Part shown: piece after piece, positions 34,814 to 43,154 of the stretch
How positions within the stretch are numbered: the first letter of the stretch is position 1
Layout: each line of letters begins with the position of its first letter
Assembly: GCF_001486505.1 (NCBI RefSeq)
Contig: NZ_LN909065.1
Coordinates: 558,001-622,000 of the forward strand
DNA: 64,000 bases
Reading direction: 5' to 3'
From: Paenibacillus rubinfantis
Lineage (GTDB): Bacteria > Bacillota > Bacilli > Paenibacillales > Paenibacillaceae
Made by a program: the position numbers and the translations under genes
The notes under the pieces: model-generated
Database searches by the model: none
Seen by the model: the letters and a program-made list of their open reading frames with translations, nothing else
What the model was told of the DNA's origin: nothing

Positions 34814-35797
34814 ATGAGTCCAGCGTCAAATTCCAATGTCAAACTAGCCACTTTTGCCGGAGGTTGCTTCTGGTGCATGGTATCGCCATTCGAGGAGTTG
34901 CCCGGCATTCACGGCATCATTTCCGGATACACCGGCGGTCATACGGTTAATCCTACCTATGAAGAGGTTTGCGCCGGACATACCGGCCACTACGAAGCCG
35001 TACAGATCACGTACGACCCGACCGTGTTTCCTTACCGCAAGCTGCTTGAGCTGTATTGGCAGCAAATCGACCCGACGGACGAAGGCGGACAATTTCATGA
35101 TCGCGGGGAATCGTACCGTACTGCGATATTTTACCATGATGAGCAGCAGCATCTGGAAGCAGAGGCCTCCAAGCAGGAGCTGGCCCAAAGCGGACGCTTC
35201 GACAAACCGATCGTCACCCCGATTCTACCGGCGGCGCCTTTTTATCCTGCCGAGGAGTATCACCAGCAATACCATAAGAAGAATCCGGGACATTATAAGC
35301 TGTACCGCAAAGGATCCGGCCGCGAGGATTTCCTGGAACGTCACTGGTCCGGTCCGGCGGATCAAGAGGAACTAAAACACCGGCTGACGCCGATGCAATA
35401 TGAAGTGACGCAAAACAACGCGACCGAGCGACCTTTTACAGGCGAGTACTGGGATCATGAGGAAGAGGGCATCTATGTGGATGTCGTTTCCGGCGAACCG
35501 CTGTTCAGCTCGCGCGACAAATACGATGCCGGCTGCGGTTGGCCCAGCTTTACACGCCCGCTGCGCAGCTATCATGTCAAGGAGAAAACCGATACCAGCC
35601 ATTTTATGATCCGCACCGAAGTGCGCAGCCGGCTGGGCGATTCCCACCTTGGCCACGTCTTCGAGGACGGACCCGAACCAACGGGGCTTCGATATTGCAT
35701 CAATTCCGCGGCGCTCCGCTTCGTGCCAAAGGCCGATCTGGAGAAGGAAGGATACGGGGAGTATCTAGATTTGTTTGAATCTCCTTCTAAGGAATAG
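34814..35797 (+). CDS. msrAB: Peptide methionine sulfoxide reductase MsrA-MsrB fusion
   Basis: 327 residues from an ATG with CGGAGGG before it. MsrA domain about 8-165 with the catalytic Cys in GGCFWCMV; MsrB domain about 190-320 with [17 protein letters not shown] and catalytic Cys in RYCINSAAL. The zinc-binding CxxC pairs of some MsrB enzymes are absent. It reduces both S and R methionine sulfoxide to repair oxidised proteins. Single gene, divergent from the terC leader. Confidence 0.96.
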   Translation: MSPASNSNVKLATFAGGCFWCMVSPFEELPGIHGIISGYTGGHTVNPTYEEVCAGHTGHYEAVQITYDPTVFPYRKLLELYWQQIDPTDEGGQFHDRGESYRTAIFYHDEQQHLEAEASKQELAQSGRFDKPIVTPILPAAPFYPAEEYHQQYHKKNPGHYKLYRKGSGREDFLERHWSGPADQEELKHRLTPMQYEVTQNNATERPFTGEYWDHEEEGIYVDVVSGEPLFSSRDKYDAGCGWPSFTRPLRSYHVKEKTDTSHFMIRTEVRSRLGDSHLGHVFEDGPEPTGLRYCINSAALRFVPKADLEKEGYGEYLDLFESPSKE

Positions 35798-35813
35798 AAC
35801 TTGCAGTATGAAA

Positions 35814-35989
35814 TGCAAAAATGCAGTTCCGCTGAGTTAATTTAGCTTTATTCAGGTGATCAAATGCAAAAGTGCAGTCTATTTCCGGCAAATCACCACT
35901 TTTTCTGGAATTCCCCCCGAATGAAATGCACTTATGCACTTCATCAGCGGAAAAGGTAGATTTAGCCGAGATTTAGCTGCACTTTTGCA
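35814..35989. repeat. Two head-to-head copies of a TGCA-ended palindromic repeat
   Basis: Four related 12-mers, TGCAAAAATGCA (35814), TGCAAAAGTGCA (35865), TGCACTTATGCA (35927) and TGCACTTTTGCA (35978), start 51, 62 and 51 bp apart. The 63-bp unit 35814-35876 is similar to the reverse complement of the 63-bp unit 35927-35989, so they are inverted copies of one element. They fill the gap between convergent msrAB and the CGNR gene. Function unknown; could act as a transcript end or a mobile repeat. Confidence 0.65.
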
Positions 35990-36035
35990 GTTGGTCCACA
36001 AGTCTTCTTTTGTTAATTATTCGAACGCCAATGGT

Positions 36036-36617
36036 TCACCCCTTTGGATTTGGGGGATCCGCCTTCTTGCGCGCTCGGAACCGCCGTACCTTCATCAGGT
36101 TGCCGCACATTTTATCATCGCAGTATTTCTTCGTCCGATTGCGCGTATCATCATAAAAAAACCAGCGGCAATCAGGGTTATCGCACACCCGAATCCTTGC
36201 CGTTTCCCCATGAAGCAGCGTTTCACCAAAGCTGGCGGCGATCTCTGCGCGTACATGGCGCCAGTCCTCCGTCACCGGAACTAATTCCAGCCGAACGGCT
36301 CCCGGTTCTCCGCTCAATCGGCGGCTTACCGCATCCAGTGCCAACTGCTCATTCAGCAACTGCCAATCCGCTTCGTCCATGCTGCCGCCTTTCGCCAATT
36401 TGACCGTCAAGGCATGCAGGCGCTCCCGAAAATCACGCATGGCCAAGGCCTCTTCTGCTGGCATCGGTACGGGAGCAGTCAATTGCCATTCGCTAAGCAA
36501 CCGTTCTTGCCAAGCCGGCTTTTCCAGCCGATCTTCGCTGCGTCCGCTCCCCCGCCAATCATGCCATTCGCTGTTCAGAAAATCGCTCCATAATGTCTCC
36601 ACGTCAAAAGCCCCCAA
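36036..36617 (-). CDS. CGNR zinc-finger/ABATE-domain protein, putative transcription factor
   Basis: 193 residues. The N-terminal 140 residues fit the stress-induced ABATE (DUF1470) domain; the C-terminal zinc finger has four cysteines in VCDNPDCRWFFYD and KKYCDDKMCGNLMKVRRFR, including the CGNR box. Proteins of this type are common single-copy regulators in soil Firmicutes and actinobacteria. It is divergent from a DinB-family gene. Target genes are unknown. Confidence 0.85.
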   Translation of the reverse strand: MGAFDVETLWSDFLNSEWHDWRGSGRSEDRLEKPAWQERLLSEWQLTAPVPMPAEEALAMRDFRERLHALTVKLAKGGSMDEADWQLLNEQLALDAVSRRLSGEPGAVRLELVPVTEDWRHVRAEIAASFGETLLHGETARIRVCDNPDCRWFFYDDTRNRTKKYCDDKMCGNLMKVRRFRARKKADPPNPKG

Positions 36618-36737
36618 GGTTGTAACGATCTAATTAATCAATAAATGGTTACACTTCTCATTTCATCTGCTACAATACCATTGTAACCCTTAAAATCTTA
36701 ATTAGCCAGTTACCATGGATGAGGAGGAGGAATTGGA

Positions 36738-37226
36738 ATGAGCGTCACGGCCTTGGATTTACTCGTAGTGCAAAAGGACAATAATTGGGAGGTAGAGGAA
36801 TGGATCGTCCCCTTGTCGACAGCGTTGGCAGGTTTGACCGCCGAGCAAGCCGCTTGGGCCCCGCCGGGAGGTGGCAACACGATCTGGCAAACGGTCAACC
36901 ACATCAATTATTATAACGGGCGGATCCTCAGCCGTTTGAAAGGAACCGAACCGGGCGCTCGCGTGGAAACCAACGAAGAGAGCTTCAACGGTACCGGAGG
37001 AGCTCAGGACGAAGCCGCTTGGGCCCACGTCCTCGCCGAAACGAAGCAAATCCAGCTGGAATTGCGCGAGGCGATCGCCGCTTTGACCGCTGAAGAATTG
37101 GATGCCCCTTATGCCAATACGGGCGAGCCGTACGGACGCGAGCTCTCCCGCTGGATGCTGCATGACGCCTATCATGCAGGACAAATCGTGCTGATCCGCA
37201 GACAGCAGGGATCCTGGAGATCCTAA
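36738..37226 (+). CDS. DinB/YfiT-family putative metal-dependent enzyme
   Basis: 162 residues with GAGGAGGAGG before the ATG. A four-helix bundle with the family's three metal-binding histidines: His 55 (TVNHINYYNG), His 142 and His 146 (LHDAYHAGQI). Relatives include bacillithiol S-transferases and maleylpyruvate isomerases; many are uncharacterised. It ends close to the 3' edge of the group II intron (37234). Confidence 0.85.
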   Translation: MSVTALDLLVVQKDNNWEVEEWIVPLSTALAGLTAEQAAWAPPGGGNTIWQTVNHINYYNGRILSRLKGTEPGARVETNEESFNGTGGAQDEAAWAHVLAETKQIQLELREAIAALTAEELDAPYANTGEPYGRELSRWMLHDAYHAGQIVLIRRQQGSWRS

Positions 37227-37233
37227 AAACCCA

Positions 37234-39134
37234 ATCGGGTAGGAGGCTACCCATTAATTGAGTAGCCGACCTCCCACACCACCGTACGTACCGTTCGGTA
37301 TACGGCGGTTCCTAAGTTTACGCAGTTACTTGTCGATAATAATCCGAGAAGAAGAGAAATCCTAAGCCCTTGAGGGTGTTATTTCCGAGGGACTTCGAGA
37401 GGACGGGGCTATTGGAGATTCTCCAGTAGCCCTTTCTCGTGTTTGCGTATTCCCATGCTTTTTGTCCTTGGATTCCGAGCGATTGCAGTTTCTCGAATTT
37501 CGTCCTCACTCGTTTCCACTGCTTCCAGAAGATCATGCGAATCCGCCTTCTCATCCATTCATCCGTGGATTGGAGCATACTTTTCATATCCGCTATTTTG
37601 TAGTAGTTGATCCACCCCATGATGTAGCGTCTAAGCTTTTCGGCTCGTTCTTCATTTCCCATCCCGTTGCTTCTGGACGTGAGCTCCTTTACTTTGGCTT
37701 TCATCTTGGCAGCGGATTTCGGATGAATGCGGACTCGTGTCTCTCCTTTCCTTTTGTAGAAGGAGAACCCAAGAAATTTAACCTTCCACGCCTCGTCCAC
37801 CACTGTCTTTTCCCGGTTCACTTTGAGAAACAACTTCTTTTCAATGAAGGGAAGAATGTTCTCCAGTGTCCGTTCCGCGCTCCTTTTGCTTTTGTTGAAG
37901 ATCAGGAGATCGTCCGCATAGCGCACGAAGCGGTGCCCGCGGCTTTCCAGTTCCTTGTCCAGTTCGTTCAGCATAATGTTGCTGAGAATTGGACTCAGAT
38001 TGCCCCCTTGCGGTACGCCGATTTCCGTATCCTCGAAGCGGTGCTTCACGACAACGCCGGCTTTCAGGTACTTGTGGATGAGCGAGATGACCCGCCCGTC
38101 TTTAATGGTTCGGGATAAGACTTCCACCAATTTGCTTTGGTTAACGGTGTCAAAGAATTTCTCCAAGTCCATATCGACCACGTATTTGTACCCTTCTTCG
38201 ATGTTTGATTGGCTTCTCTGAATAGCGTTATGTGCGCTTCTCTTGGGTCGGAATCCGAAACTGTTCTCCGAAAACTGTTTTTCGTAGATCGGGGTAAGCA
38301 CTTGAGCGATCGCCTGTTGGATAACTCGGTCAACAACCGTAGGAATTCCCAGGTTTCTCTTCTTTCCGTTCTCTTTCGGGATTTCTACCCTTCGAACAGG
38401 ATTCGGACGGTAGGTTCCGTCCAGAATGGATTCCTTGATGGTTTCTCCGTTCTCTCGGAGATATTGTAGAAGTTCATCTACTCCCATCCCGTCGATTCCG
38501 TGAGATCCTTTGTTAGTTTTGACCCGCTTGAACGCTTCGTTCATGTTGTCTCTGCTAACGATTTTCTCAAGCAACTCGTCCTTCGACTCGGTTGCGTCGG
38601 TGCTGTCGGTTTCAGGTATCCGCTCAGGACTGTGCGCTCCCGCATATTCTCCATGTTCCGCATGTACGTTTTGCGTCGAGCCTTCTCTTCGAAGTTGGCT
38701 GCACTTGACTCCTGTTTCGGTACCATTCATTAACCCACACCTCCTTAGGTTCAGCCCTTCCCTCAAGTTGTCGACTAACCGAGGTACTATGGCGTCTGCT
38801 GACTTCTCATGATAAATCTTGTTTCAACCATGATTTGAAATTCATCTCCTCACGTCCATGAGACCTCCCACGGTAAGACGCGTAACTTTCATCCCGTATA
38901 CCCGCCGCATTTACATCCGCGTGTCCGTGCAGTTTATTGGATTTCGTCTTGTTTAGCAGACTCATCCCACTTTGGATGCCTGATGCGATTCGTGTTCCTC
39001 AGGCCGGGACTTTGCCTCCAGCTTCCTTCAGATTCCACCTCACGATGGACACCCTTGCTCTTGGCTAATGGTTGGCAACTGCCAGCCCCCATAGCGGACT
39101 TTCACCGCCTAGCTACGCGCCATGCGTGGCGCAC
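37234..39134 (-). mobile_element. Group II intron (probably class C), about 1.9 kb
   Basis: Minus strand. The 5' end reads GTGCGCCACGCATGG from 39134, matching the GUGCG group II start. Near the 3' end, a domain V hairpin (GAACCGCCGTATACCG then AACGGTACGTACGGTGG, about 37267-37315) and a domain VI stem with a bulged A (CCTCCTACCCGAT) are visible; 37234 is the likely last base. The 5' exon ends in the U-tract of the yitT terminator, the known insertion habit of class C introns. It encodes a reverse transcriptase/maturase without an HNH endonuclease. Confidence 0.88.
37318..38730 (-). CDS. ltrA: Group II intron reverse transcriptase/maturase
   Basis: About 470 residues from the ATG at 38728-38730, with AAGGAGGTG before it. 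RT blocks: KRNLGIPTVVDRVIQQAI, NSFGFRPKRSAHNAI, KYVVDMDLEKFFDTVN, GVPQGGNLSPILSN and the active-site YADD (RFVRYADDLLIF). The maturase X domain follows with YIMGWINYYKIADM. No C-terminal HNH endonuclease is present, as expected for introns that target DNA at terminators or replication forks. The frame is intact. Confidence 0.95.
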   Translation of the reverse strand: MNGTETGVKCSQLRREGSTQNVHAEHGEYAGAHSPERIPETDSTDATESKDELLEKIVSRDNMNEAFKRVKTNKGSHGIDGMGVDELLQYLRENGETIKESILDGTYRPNPVRRVEIPKENGKKRNLGIPTVVDRVIQQAIAQVLTPIYEKQFSENSFGFRPKRSAHNAIQRSQSNIEEGYKYVVDMDLEKFFDTVNQSKLVEVLSRTIKDGRVISLIHKYLKAGVVVKHRFEDTEIGVPQGGNLSPILSNIMLNELDKELESRGHRFVRYADDLLIFNKSKRSAERTLENILPFIEKKLFLKVNREKTVVDEAWKVKFLGFSFYKRKGETRVRIHPKSAAKMKAKVKELTSRSNGMGNEERAEKLRRYIMGWINYYKIADMKSMLQSTDEWMRRRIRMIFWKQWKRVRTKFEKLQSLGIQGQKAWEYANTRKGYWRISNSPVLSKSLGNNTLKGLGFLFFSDYYRQVTA

Positions 39135-39135
39135 T

Positions 39136-39169
39136 AAAAAAAACGGCCCGAGCCTTAAGCTCGAGCCGT
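39136..39169 (-). terminator. yitT terminator, target site of the intron
   Basis: Stem ACGGC-CGAGC / GCTCG-GCCGT with a CTTAA loop and eight A residues at 39136-39143 (U-tract on the minus transcript). The TAA stop of yitT sits in the loop, so the hairpin overlaps the last codons. The intron starts one base after the U-tract. Confidence 0.92.
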
Positions 39170-39817
39170 TTTCTCTTTCAATGGGTTAGGCAGACGCATC
39201 GGCGTCAATTGTCCTTGACCGTAATGGACGGTCCAGGTGATCATTTTGCCGGCGATCAGCACGGCCAATATGGTAAACATCGTTTCTTTGAATGGTAAAT
39301 ATAACAAGGAGACCGTCAGCACGATCGCATCCATGATGAAAAACATCGTACCGATTTTGATGCCGGACCACTGGCTTAGCAGCATGGATAAAATATCGTC
39401 CCCGCCGCTCGCTCCGCCTGTCAGCAGCACAAGTCCCGCCCCGAAACCGGTGAGCAGACCTGACAATAACGCGGCCAATGGCAGATTGCCTTGCAGGTTC
39501 ATCGTCAGCGGCGAATATTGCTCGCATAGCTCGTAGACCAGAGAGAACGTCAGCGAAGCTGCGATCGTATGGATGACGAACTTACGGCCTTTCAGCCACC
39601 ATGCGAGTACCACGATCGGCAAATCCAGCAAGATCATGGTTAAGGCCGGAGGCAGGTTAAACAGGTATTTGCCAAGCAAAGCCAAGCCGACAAATCCGCC
39701 TTCCGACAATCCGTTCTGAAAATTGATGTGGTAATACGTAAACGCCAATAAACTAGATCCAGCTAACATCGTTAATAATCGAGTACTGTACGTTTGCCAA
39801 CTTGCTTTTGTCCTCAT
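39155..39817 (-). CDS. YitT-family integral membrane protein
   Basis: 220 residues with five to six transmembrane spans and the family glycine-rich loops (NGLSEGGFVGLALLGKYLF, LTGFGAGLVLLTGGASGGDDILS). The cytoplasmic DUF2179 tail of longer YitT proteins is missing. Function of the family is not established. It is preceded by a leader of about 240 nt with a small ORF and hairpin, and followed by a terminator that overlaps its stop codon. Confidence 0.85.
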   Translation of the reverse strand: MRTKASWQTYSTRLLTMLAGSSLLAFTYYHINFQNGLSEGGFVGLALLGKYLFNLPPALTMILLDLPIVVLAWWLKGRKFVIHTIAASLTFSLVYELCEQYSPLTMNLQGNLPLAALLSGLLTGFGAGLVLLTGGASGGDDILSMLLSQWSGIKIGTMFFIMDAIVLTVSLLYLPFKETMFTILAVLIAGKMITWTVHYGQGQLTPMRLPNPLKEKTARA

Positions 39818-39911
39818 TTGGAATCCCTCTTATCGTAGTTTGGTTGACCTTTCGGCAACACCCTACAGAGCAGATCCATGAGGAGTTCATCCTTCGCATG
39901 ATTTCACGCTT

Positions 39912-40067
39912 CTTTCGTAGGTTTGTCGCCGAATTACCGACTATCTACGAAAGGAGCTAAGTATAAGAGAGATCACAACGTTTCCAAATCGTCCTTTGGG
40001 ATTTCGTCCTTCGGGGACACATGGTATCCTGATCCTTTCTGTTAGAATTTCTTCTATTCATATTATA
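39912..40067 (-). promoter_or_regulatory. Leader of yitT: promoter, 21-residue upstream ORF and hairpin
   Basis: A minus-strand TATAAT is at 40062-40067 without a clear -35. A small ORF, 40022 down to 39957, encodes a very basic 21-residue peptide starting MCPRRTKSQR, behind AAAGGATCAGG. It is followed by a perfect 9-bp stem, CTTTCGTAG (39912-39920) and CTACGAAAG (39945-39953), with inner GTCG/CGAC pairing. Arg-rich uORF plus hairpin is the layout of an attenuation leader. No U-tract follows the hairpin. Confidence 0.45.
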
Positions 40068-40129
40068 CCACAAATCGAATCATGACTCCACGGGACAGCC
40101 GTCAAGCTTTTTTATTTTTGGGCGAATAA

Positions 40130-40225
40130 TGTGATAGATGTCATTGCATTTTAGTAACAGTTCACATTTCGGAAACTTTCGATGTGACGGTAGTCACCTT
40201 TCGGCCTCCCCACGCTCCCTATACT
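40130..40225 (+). promoter_or_regulatory. hmp promoter with class II Fnr box
   Basis: TGTGACGGTAGTCACC (40183-40198) matches TGTGA-N6-TCAC and is centred 41.5 nt before a start 7 nt past the -10 TATACT (40220-40225). A weaker box, TGTGATAGATGTCATT, lies at 40130-40145. Confidence 0.68.
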
Positions 40226-40262
40226 GAGATGGAACAAAATTTCCAGGAAAGAGGGTTCACCG

Positions 40263-41477
40263 ATGCTTGACGCTCAAACCATTGCTATCATCAAATCAAC
40301 CGTACCGGTTCTGGAAGTCCACGGACAAACGATTACGAAAACCTTCTATCAGACGATGTTCAAAAATCATCCCGAGCTGCTCAACGTATTTAACCATGCC
40401 AACCAACGTCAAGGAAAGCAACCTACGGCGCTGGCCAACGCGGTTTACGCCGCCGCCGCACATATCGACCGTCTGGAGGAGATTCTTCCGGTCGTTCGCG
40501 GCATTGCCCAGAAGCACCGGGCGCTGGGGATTCAGCCGGAGCATTATCCGATCGTCGGCGAGAACCTGCTCGCTGCCATCAAAACCGTGCTCGGCGACGC
40601 TGCCACCGAGGAGATCCTTGACGCCTGGGCCAAAGCCTATGGCGTCATCGCGGACGTATTTATCAGCGTTGAAGCCGAAATGTATCGGGAAGCCGCGGAG
40701 AAAAAAGGCGGTTGGCGCGGATTCCGCCGCTTTGTGGTTGACCGCAAGGTGAAGGAGAGCGATGTAATCACCTCGTTCTATCTGAAGCCGCAGGACGGTC
40801 AAGCGATCGCCTCTTATGAACCGGGGCAATATCTAACCGTCCGCGTAAAACCGGAGGGCCAGGAGTTTACCCATCTGCGCCATTACAGCTTATCTACGGC
40901 ACCGGGGCAGCCGTATTACCGGATTTCGGTGAAGCGGGAGGATGCGGTCGAAGGTCGCCCAGCAGGCGTCGTCTCCACCTATCTGCACACCCGCATCGGA
41001 GAAGGCGACGTACTTGAGCTTAGCGCGCCGGCTGGCGATTTCACGCTGGATCCATCGTCGAACCTGCCGCTCGTGCTGCTTAGCGGCGGCGTTGGCCTTA
41101 CGCCGATGATGAGCATGCTGGAAACGGCGCTGCAAAGCGGAGCCCAGCGGGAGATCGTCTATATCCATGCTGCCCGCAGCGGTAAGTTCCACGCCATGAA
41201 GGAGCAGGTTGTCGAACTCGCGCAGGCTCATGATAACCTGCGTACCTACACCGTTTATGAAACGCCGGAAGCCGGCGAAAGCAGCGATAAAACCGGCTAC
41301 ATCGATCTGGCTTGGCTGAAGTCGGTGGCGGCCGCTGACAGCGACTTTTATTTCTGCGGCCCGGTTCCGTTTATGAAGGCGGTTCGCCGCGCTTTGAAGG
41401 AGTGGGGTGTACCCGACGAGCGGATTCACTTTGAATTTTTTGGCCCGGCGGACAGCCTGGAGGATACGCTCAACTAA
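40263..41477 (+). CDS. hmp: Flavohaemoglobin (nitric oxide dioxygenase)
   Basis: 404 residues, normal length. Globin domain with Tyr 29, Gln 53 and the proximal haem His 85 (IAQKHRALGIQPEHY); FAD domain with YLTVRV and HYSLSTAPG; NAD domain with LLSGGVGLTPMMSML and FYFCGPVPFM. It converts NO with oxygen to nitrate in the cytoplasm. AGGAAAGAGGG precedes the ATG. The Fnr-type box upstream links it to the nirBD/ric group 12 kb away. Confidence 0.97.
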   Translation: MLDAQTIAIIKSTVPVLEVHGQTITKTFYQTMFKNHPELLNVFNHANQRQGKQPTALANAVYAAAAHIDRLEEILPVVRGIAQKHRALGIQPEHYPIVGENLLAAIKTVLGDAATEEILDAWAKAYGVIADVFISVEAEMYREAAEKKGGWRGFRRFVVDRKVKESDVITSFYLKPQDGQAIASYEPGQYLTVRVKPEGQEFTHLRHYSLSTAPGQPYYRISVKREDAVEGRPAGVVSTYLHTRIGEGDVLELSAPAGDFTLDPSSNLPLVLLSGGVGLTPMMSMLETALQSGAQREIVYIHAARSGKFHAMKEQVVELAQAHDNLRTYTVYETPEAGESSDKTGYIDLAWLKSVAAADSDFYFCGPVPFMKAVRRALKEWGVPDERIHFEFFGPADSLEDTLN

Positions 41478-41490
41478 CAACGGGAGAAGC

Positions 41491-41535
41491 ACAAAAGCGC
41501 GGACCCGGGAAAGCTCCCGTCGTCCGCTCTTTTGC
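41491..41535. terminator. Bidirectional terminator between hmp and the Crp/Fnr gene
   Basis: ACAAAAGCGCGGAC and GTCCGCTCTTTTG arms (one bulge) enclose a CCCGGGA..TCCCG inner region; A- and T-rich outer arms supply a U-tract in both directions between convergent genes. Confidence 0.82.
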
Positions 41536-41556
41536 TGCCATGTCATCAGGTTAAGC

Positions 41557-42063
41557 CTACTCGTGGCCATGGCCGCGCAGCAGCCGGTTCACCGTCTCTC
41601 GCCGCACGCCGATCAACTGGCCGATCTCTTCCTGGGTTAAATAATCGGTCAAAGGTACGCCATGGGCGTGCTGTCCCAGCCATTTCGACAGCAGTTCCAA
41701 CCGTTCAGCCGGCGTTCCTACCGTCAAATGATCAAGGCGCTCCTGCATGAACCGCACCTTCTCCTGCAGGAGCTGCGCGACCTCCAGCGGTTTCTTCGGA
41801 TCCTCTTGAAGCTCGCGGTACCATACCTGCGCCGGGATCGCCTCAACCTCGCTGCGCATTAAGGCGATCGCCGTCCCGTGCACCTCTTTTGGGGTAATCA
41901 GGGAGTGATGAGGCACCGTTTCCCCCGGGTACAAAATATTAAACAAGACCATGTTCCCGTTCTCGTGCAGGCGCGTTACTTTGAACAGCCCGCTTTTGAT
42001 ATGGTACAGAAAAGAACCGTCGTCCCCTTGGCGGAACAGGATTTCACCCTTATGTAAAATCAT
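41557..42063 (-). CDS. Short Crp/Fnr-family transcriptional regulator
   Basis: 168 residues. The beta-roll starts abruptly at KGEILFRQGDDGSFLYHIKSG, lacking the first 30-40 residues of Crp/Fnr proteins, yet a GGAGA site and a good promoter stand right before this ATG, so the short form looks genuine. The C-terminal helix-turn-helix is complete (LTQEEIGQLIGVRRETVNRLLRG). It has no cysteine cluster. Convergent with hmp, so a role in NO or redox response is plausible but unproved. Confidence 0.85.
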   Translation of the reverse strand: MILHKGEILFRQGDDGSFLYHIKSGLFKVTRLHENGNMVLFNILYPGETVPHHSLITPKEVHGTAIALMRSEVEAIPAQVWYRELQEDPKKPLEVAQLLQEKVRFMQERLDHLTVGTPAERLELLSKWLGQHAHGVPLTDYLTQEEIGQLIGVRRETVNRLLRGHGHE

Positions 42064-42100
42064 GCCAATCTCTCCATTTCCACAAAACGCAATTAATTCT

Positions 42101-42106
42101 ATTATA
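42101..42106 (-). promoter_or_regulatory. Extended -10 promoter of the short Crp/Fnr gene
   Basis: TGCTATAAT on the minus strand, about 38 nt before the ATG; the predicted start leaves a leader of about 30 nt. Confidence 0.62.
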
Positions 42107-42171
42107 GCAAAAACGGAGAAGGCTGTCCTAATGACGTCCGGGTCTCATGCGCAAAGATCTCCAAACAATTC

Positions 42172-42207
42172 AAAAGCTGTCCCGTCTATATCTGTGGGAC
42201 AGCTTTT
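42172..42207 (-). terminator. Terminator of the polysaccharide operon
   Basis: Perfect 12-bp stem AAAAGCTGTCCC/GGGACAGCTTTT. The minus-strand tail is TTTTGAATTGTTT. It lies just past the stop at 42214. Confidence 0.85.
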
Positions 42208-42213
42208 GGTTTT

Positions 42214-43143
42214 TCACGGCCCGCCGAGTTTGTTATGCCAAGCTTCATAGCTGTGAACGGCGATCCCGGCAAAAGAGTCGTGCTTTCTTCCGAGCTCCTC
42301 CAACCTTTTCATTTCCCGGTTCAGCGACGCAAGTGGCTGCTCATAGAAGGAGATGCCGGGCCCCTCCCGACTTTCACCCAACTCGACGCCAACCCATACC
42401 CGCTTGTCTTGTCGATCCGCTTCATTCAGCGTACGCTGCGAGATTTCATAGATGCGGCCCGCGGCATCCCGGTAAGCCATAATCGCCAAATAGTCGAACT
42501 GGTCTACCATCCAGTCGCCGAGCGGCAGCTTCAAGGTCCCGCTTGGATGGTCAATTTGGTCCAACCAGAACGGAACGGCCGCGCCGATGGCTAGATCGTT
42601 ATACCGCGCCTCTTCAGTCCACGCGCGGACGCCTTCCATCCACTGCTCCACCACGGCTTCTTGGTCTTTCTGCCAGCGGTCCAGCAGATAGGGCTCAACG
42701 TCCAGCTGGATGCCGGCAAACCGTTCTTCCGCCTTCGCTTCCCGATTGAAGTCGATCACCCATTTCAGAAACGCCTCGGCTTCGTTCCGGCGTTCCCGCA
42801 GCGCCCAATCCGGATGGCCGCTTAAGGCATGCACCCGGATACCGTCCTTAGCGGCGGCCCGGATGAAGCTGCGATAGTTTTCCGGCTTCACCCCGCCGCC
42901 GATTTGCAGGAAGATCGTATCCACGCTCTGCTTCCGGACAAAGTCCAGCAGCTCGGCAGGATGCTGCTCGATCACCGTAGTCTCCCAGATCCAGGTGGCT
43001 TTGGCTTGCGAACCCGACGGCCGGATAAAAGCCAACAAAACAAGCAAAGCCATCACCAGCATCCCGCCGAACGCCAGCAGGACCGGCCGTTTACCTTCCG
43101 AAAACGCCCGAAGGCGGACGAAAATCGGCTTTTTGAACATCAA
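42214..43143 (-). CDS. Membrane-anchored TIM-barrel protein, glycoside-hydrolase-like
   Basis: 309 residues. One N-terminal transmembrane helix (about 20-41) after a basic start, then an extracellular barrel-like domain: DTIFLQIGGG, GIRVHALSGHPDW, FAGIQLDVEPYLL, DYLAIMAYRD, VWVGVELGE, GIAVHSYEAW. The DVEPY strand resembles the catalytic strand of GH18-like barrels, but the full DxxDxDxE motif is not present. Last gene of the polysaccharide operon, 11 nt after the dehydrogenase gene. It may trim or modify the polymer; this is inferred from context. Confidence 0.7.
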   Translation of the reverse strand: MMFKKPIFVRLRAFSEGKRPVLLAFGGMLVMALLVLLAFIRPSGSQAKATWIWETTVIEQHPAELLDFVRKQSVDTIFLQIGGGVKPENYRSFIRAAAKDGIRVHALSGHPDWALRERRNEAEAFLKWVIDFNREAKAEERFAGIQLDVEPYLLDRWQKDQEAVVEQWMEGVRAWTEEARYNDLAIGAAVPFWLDQIDHPSGTLKLPLGDWMVDQFDYLAIMAYRDAAGRIYEISQRTLNEADRQDKRVWVGVELGESREGPGISFYEQPLASLNREMKRLEELGRKHDSFAGIAVHSYEAWHNKLGGP

Positions 43144-43154
43144 CCTTCTTACCC

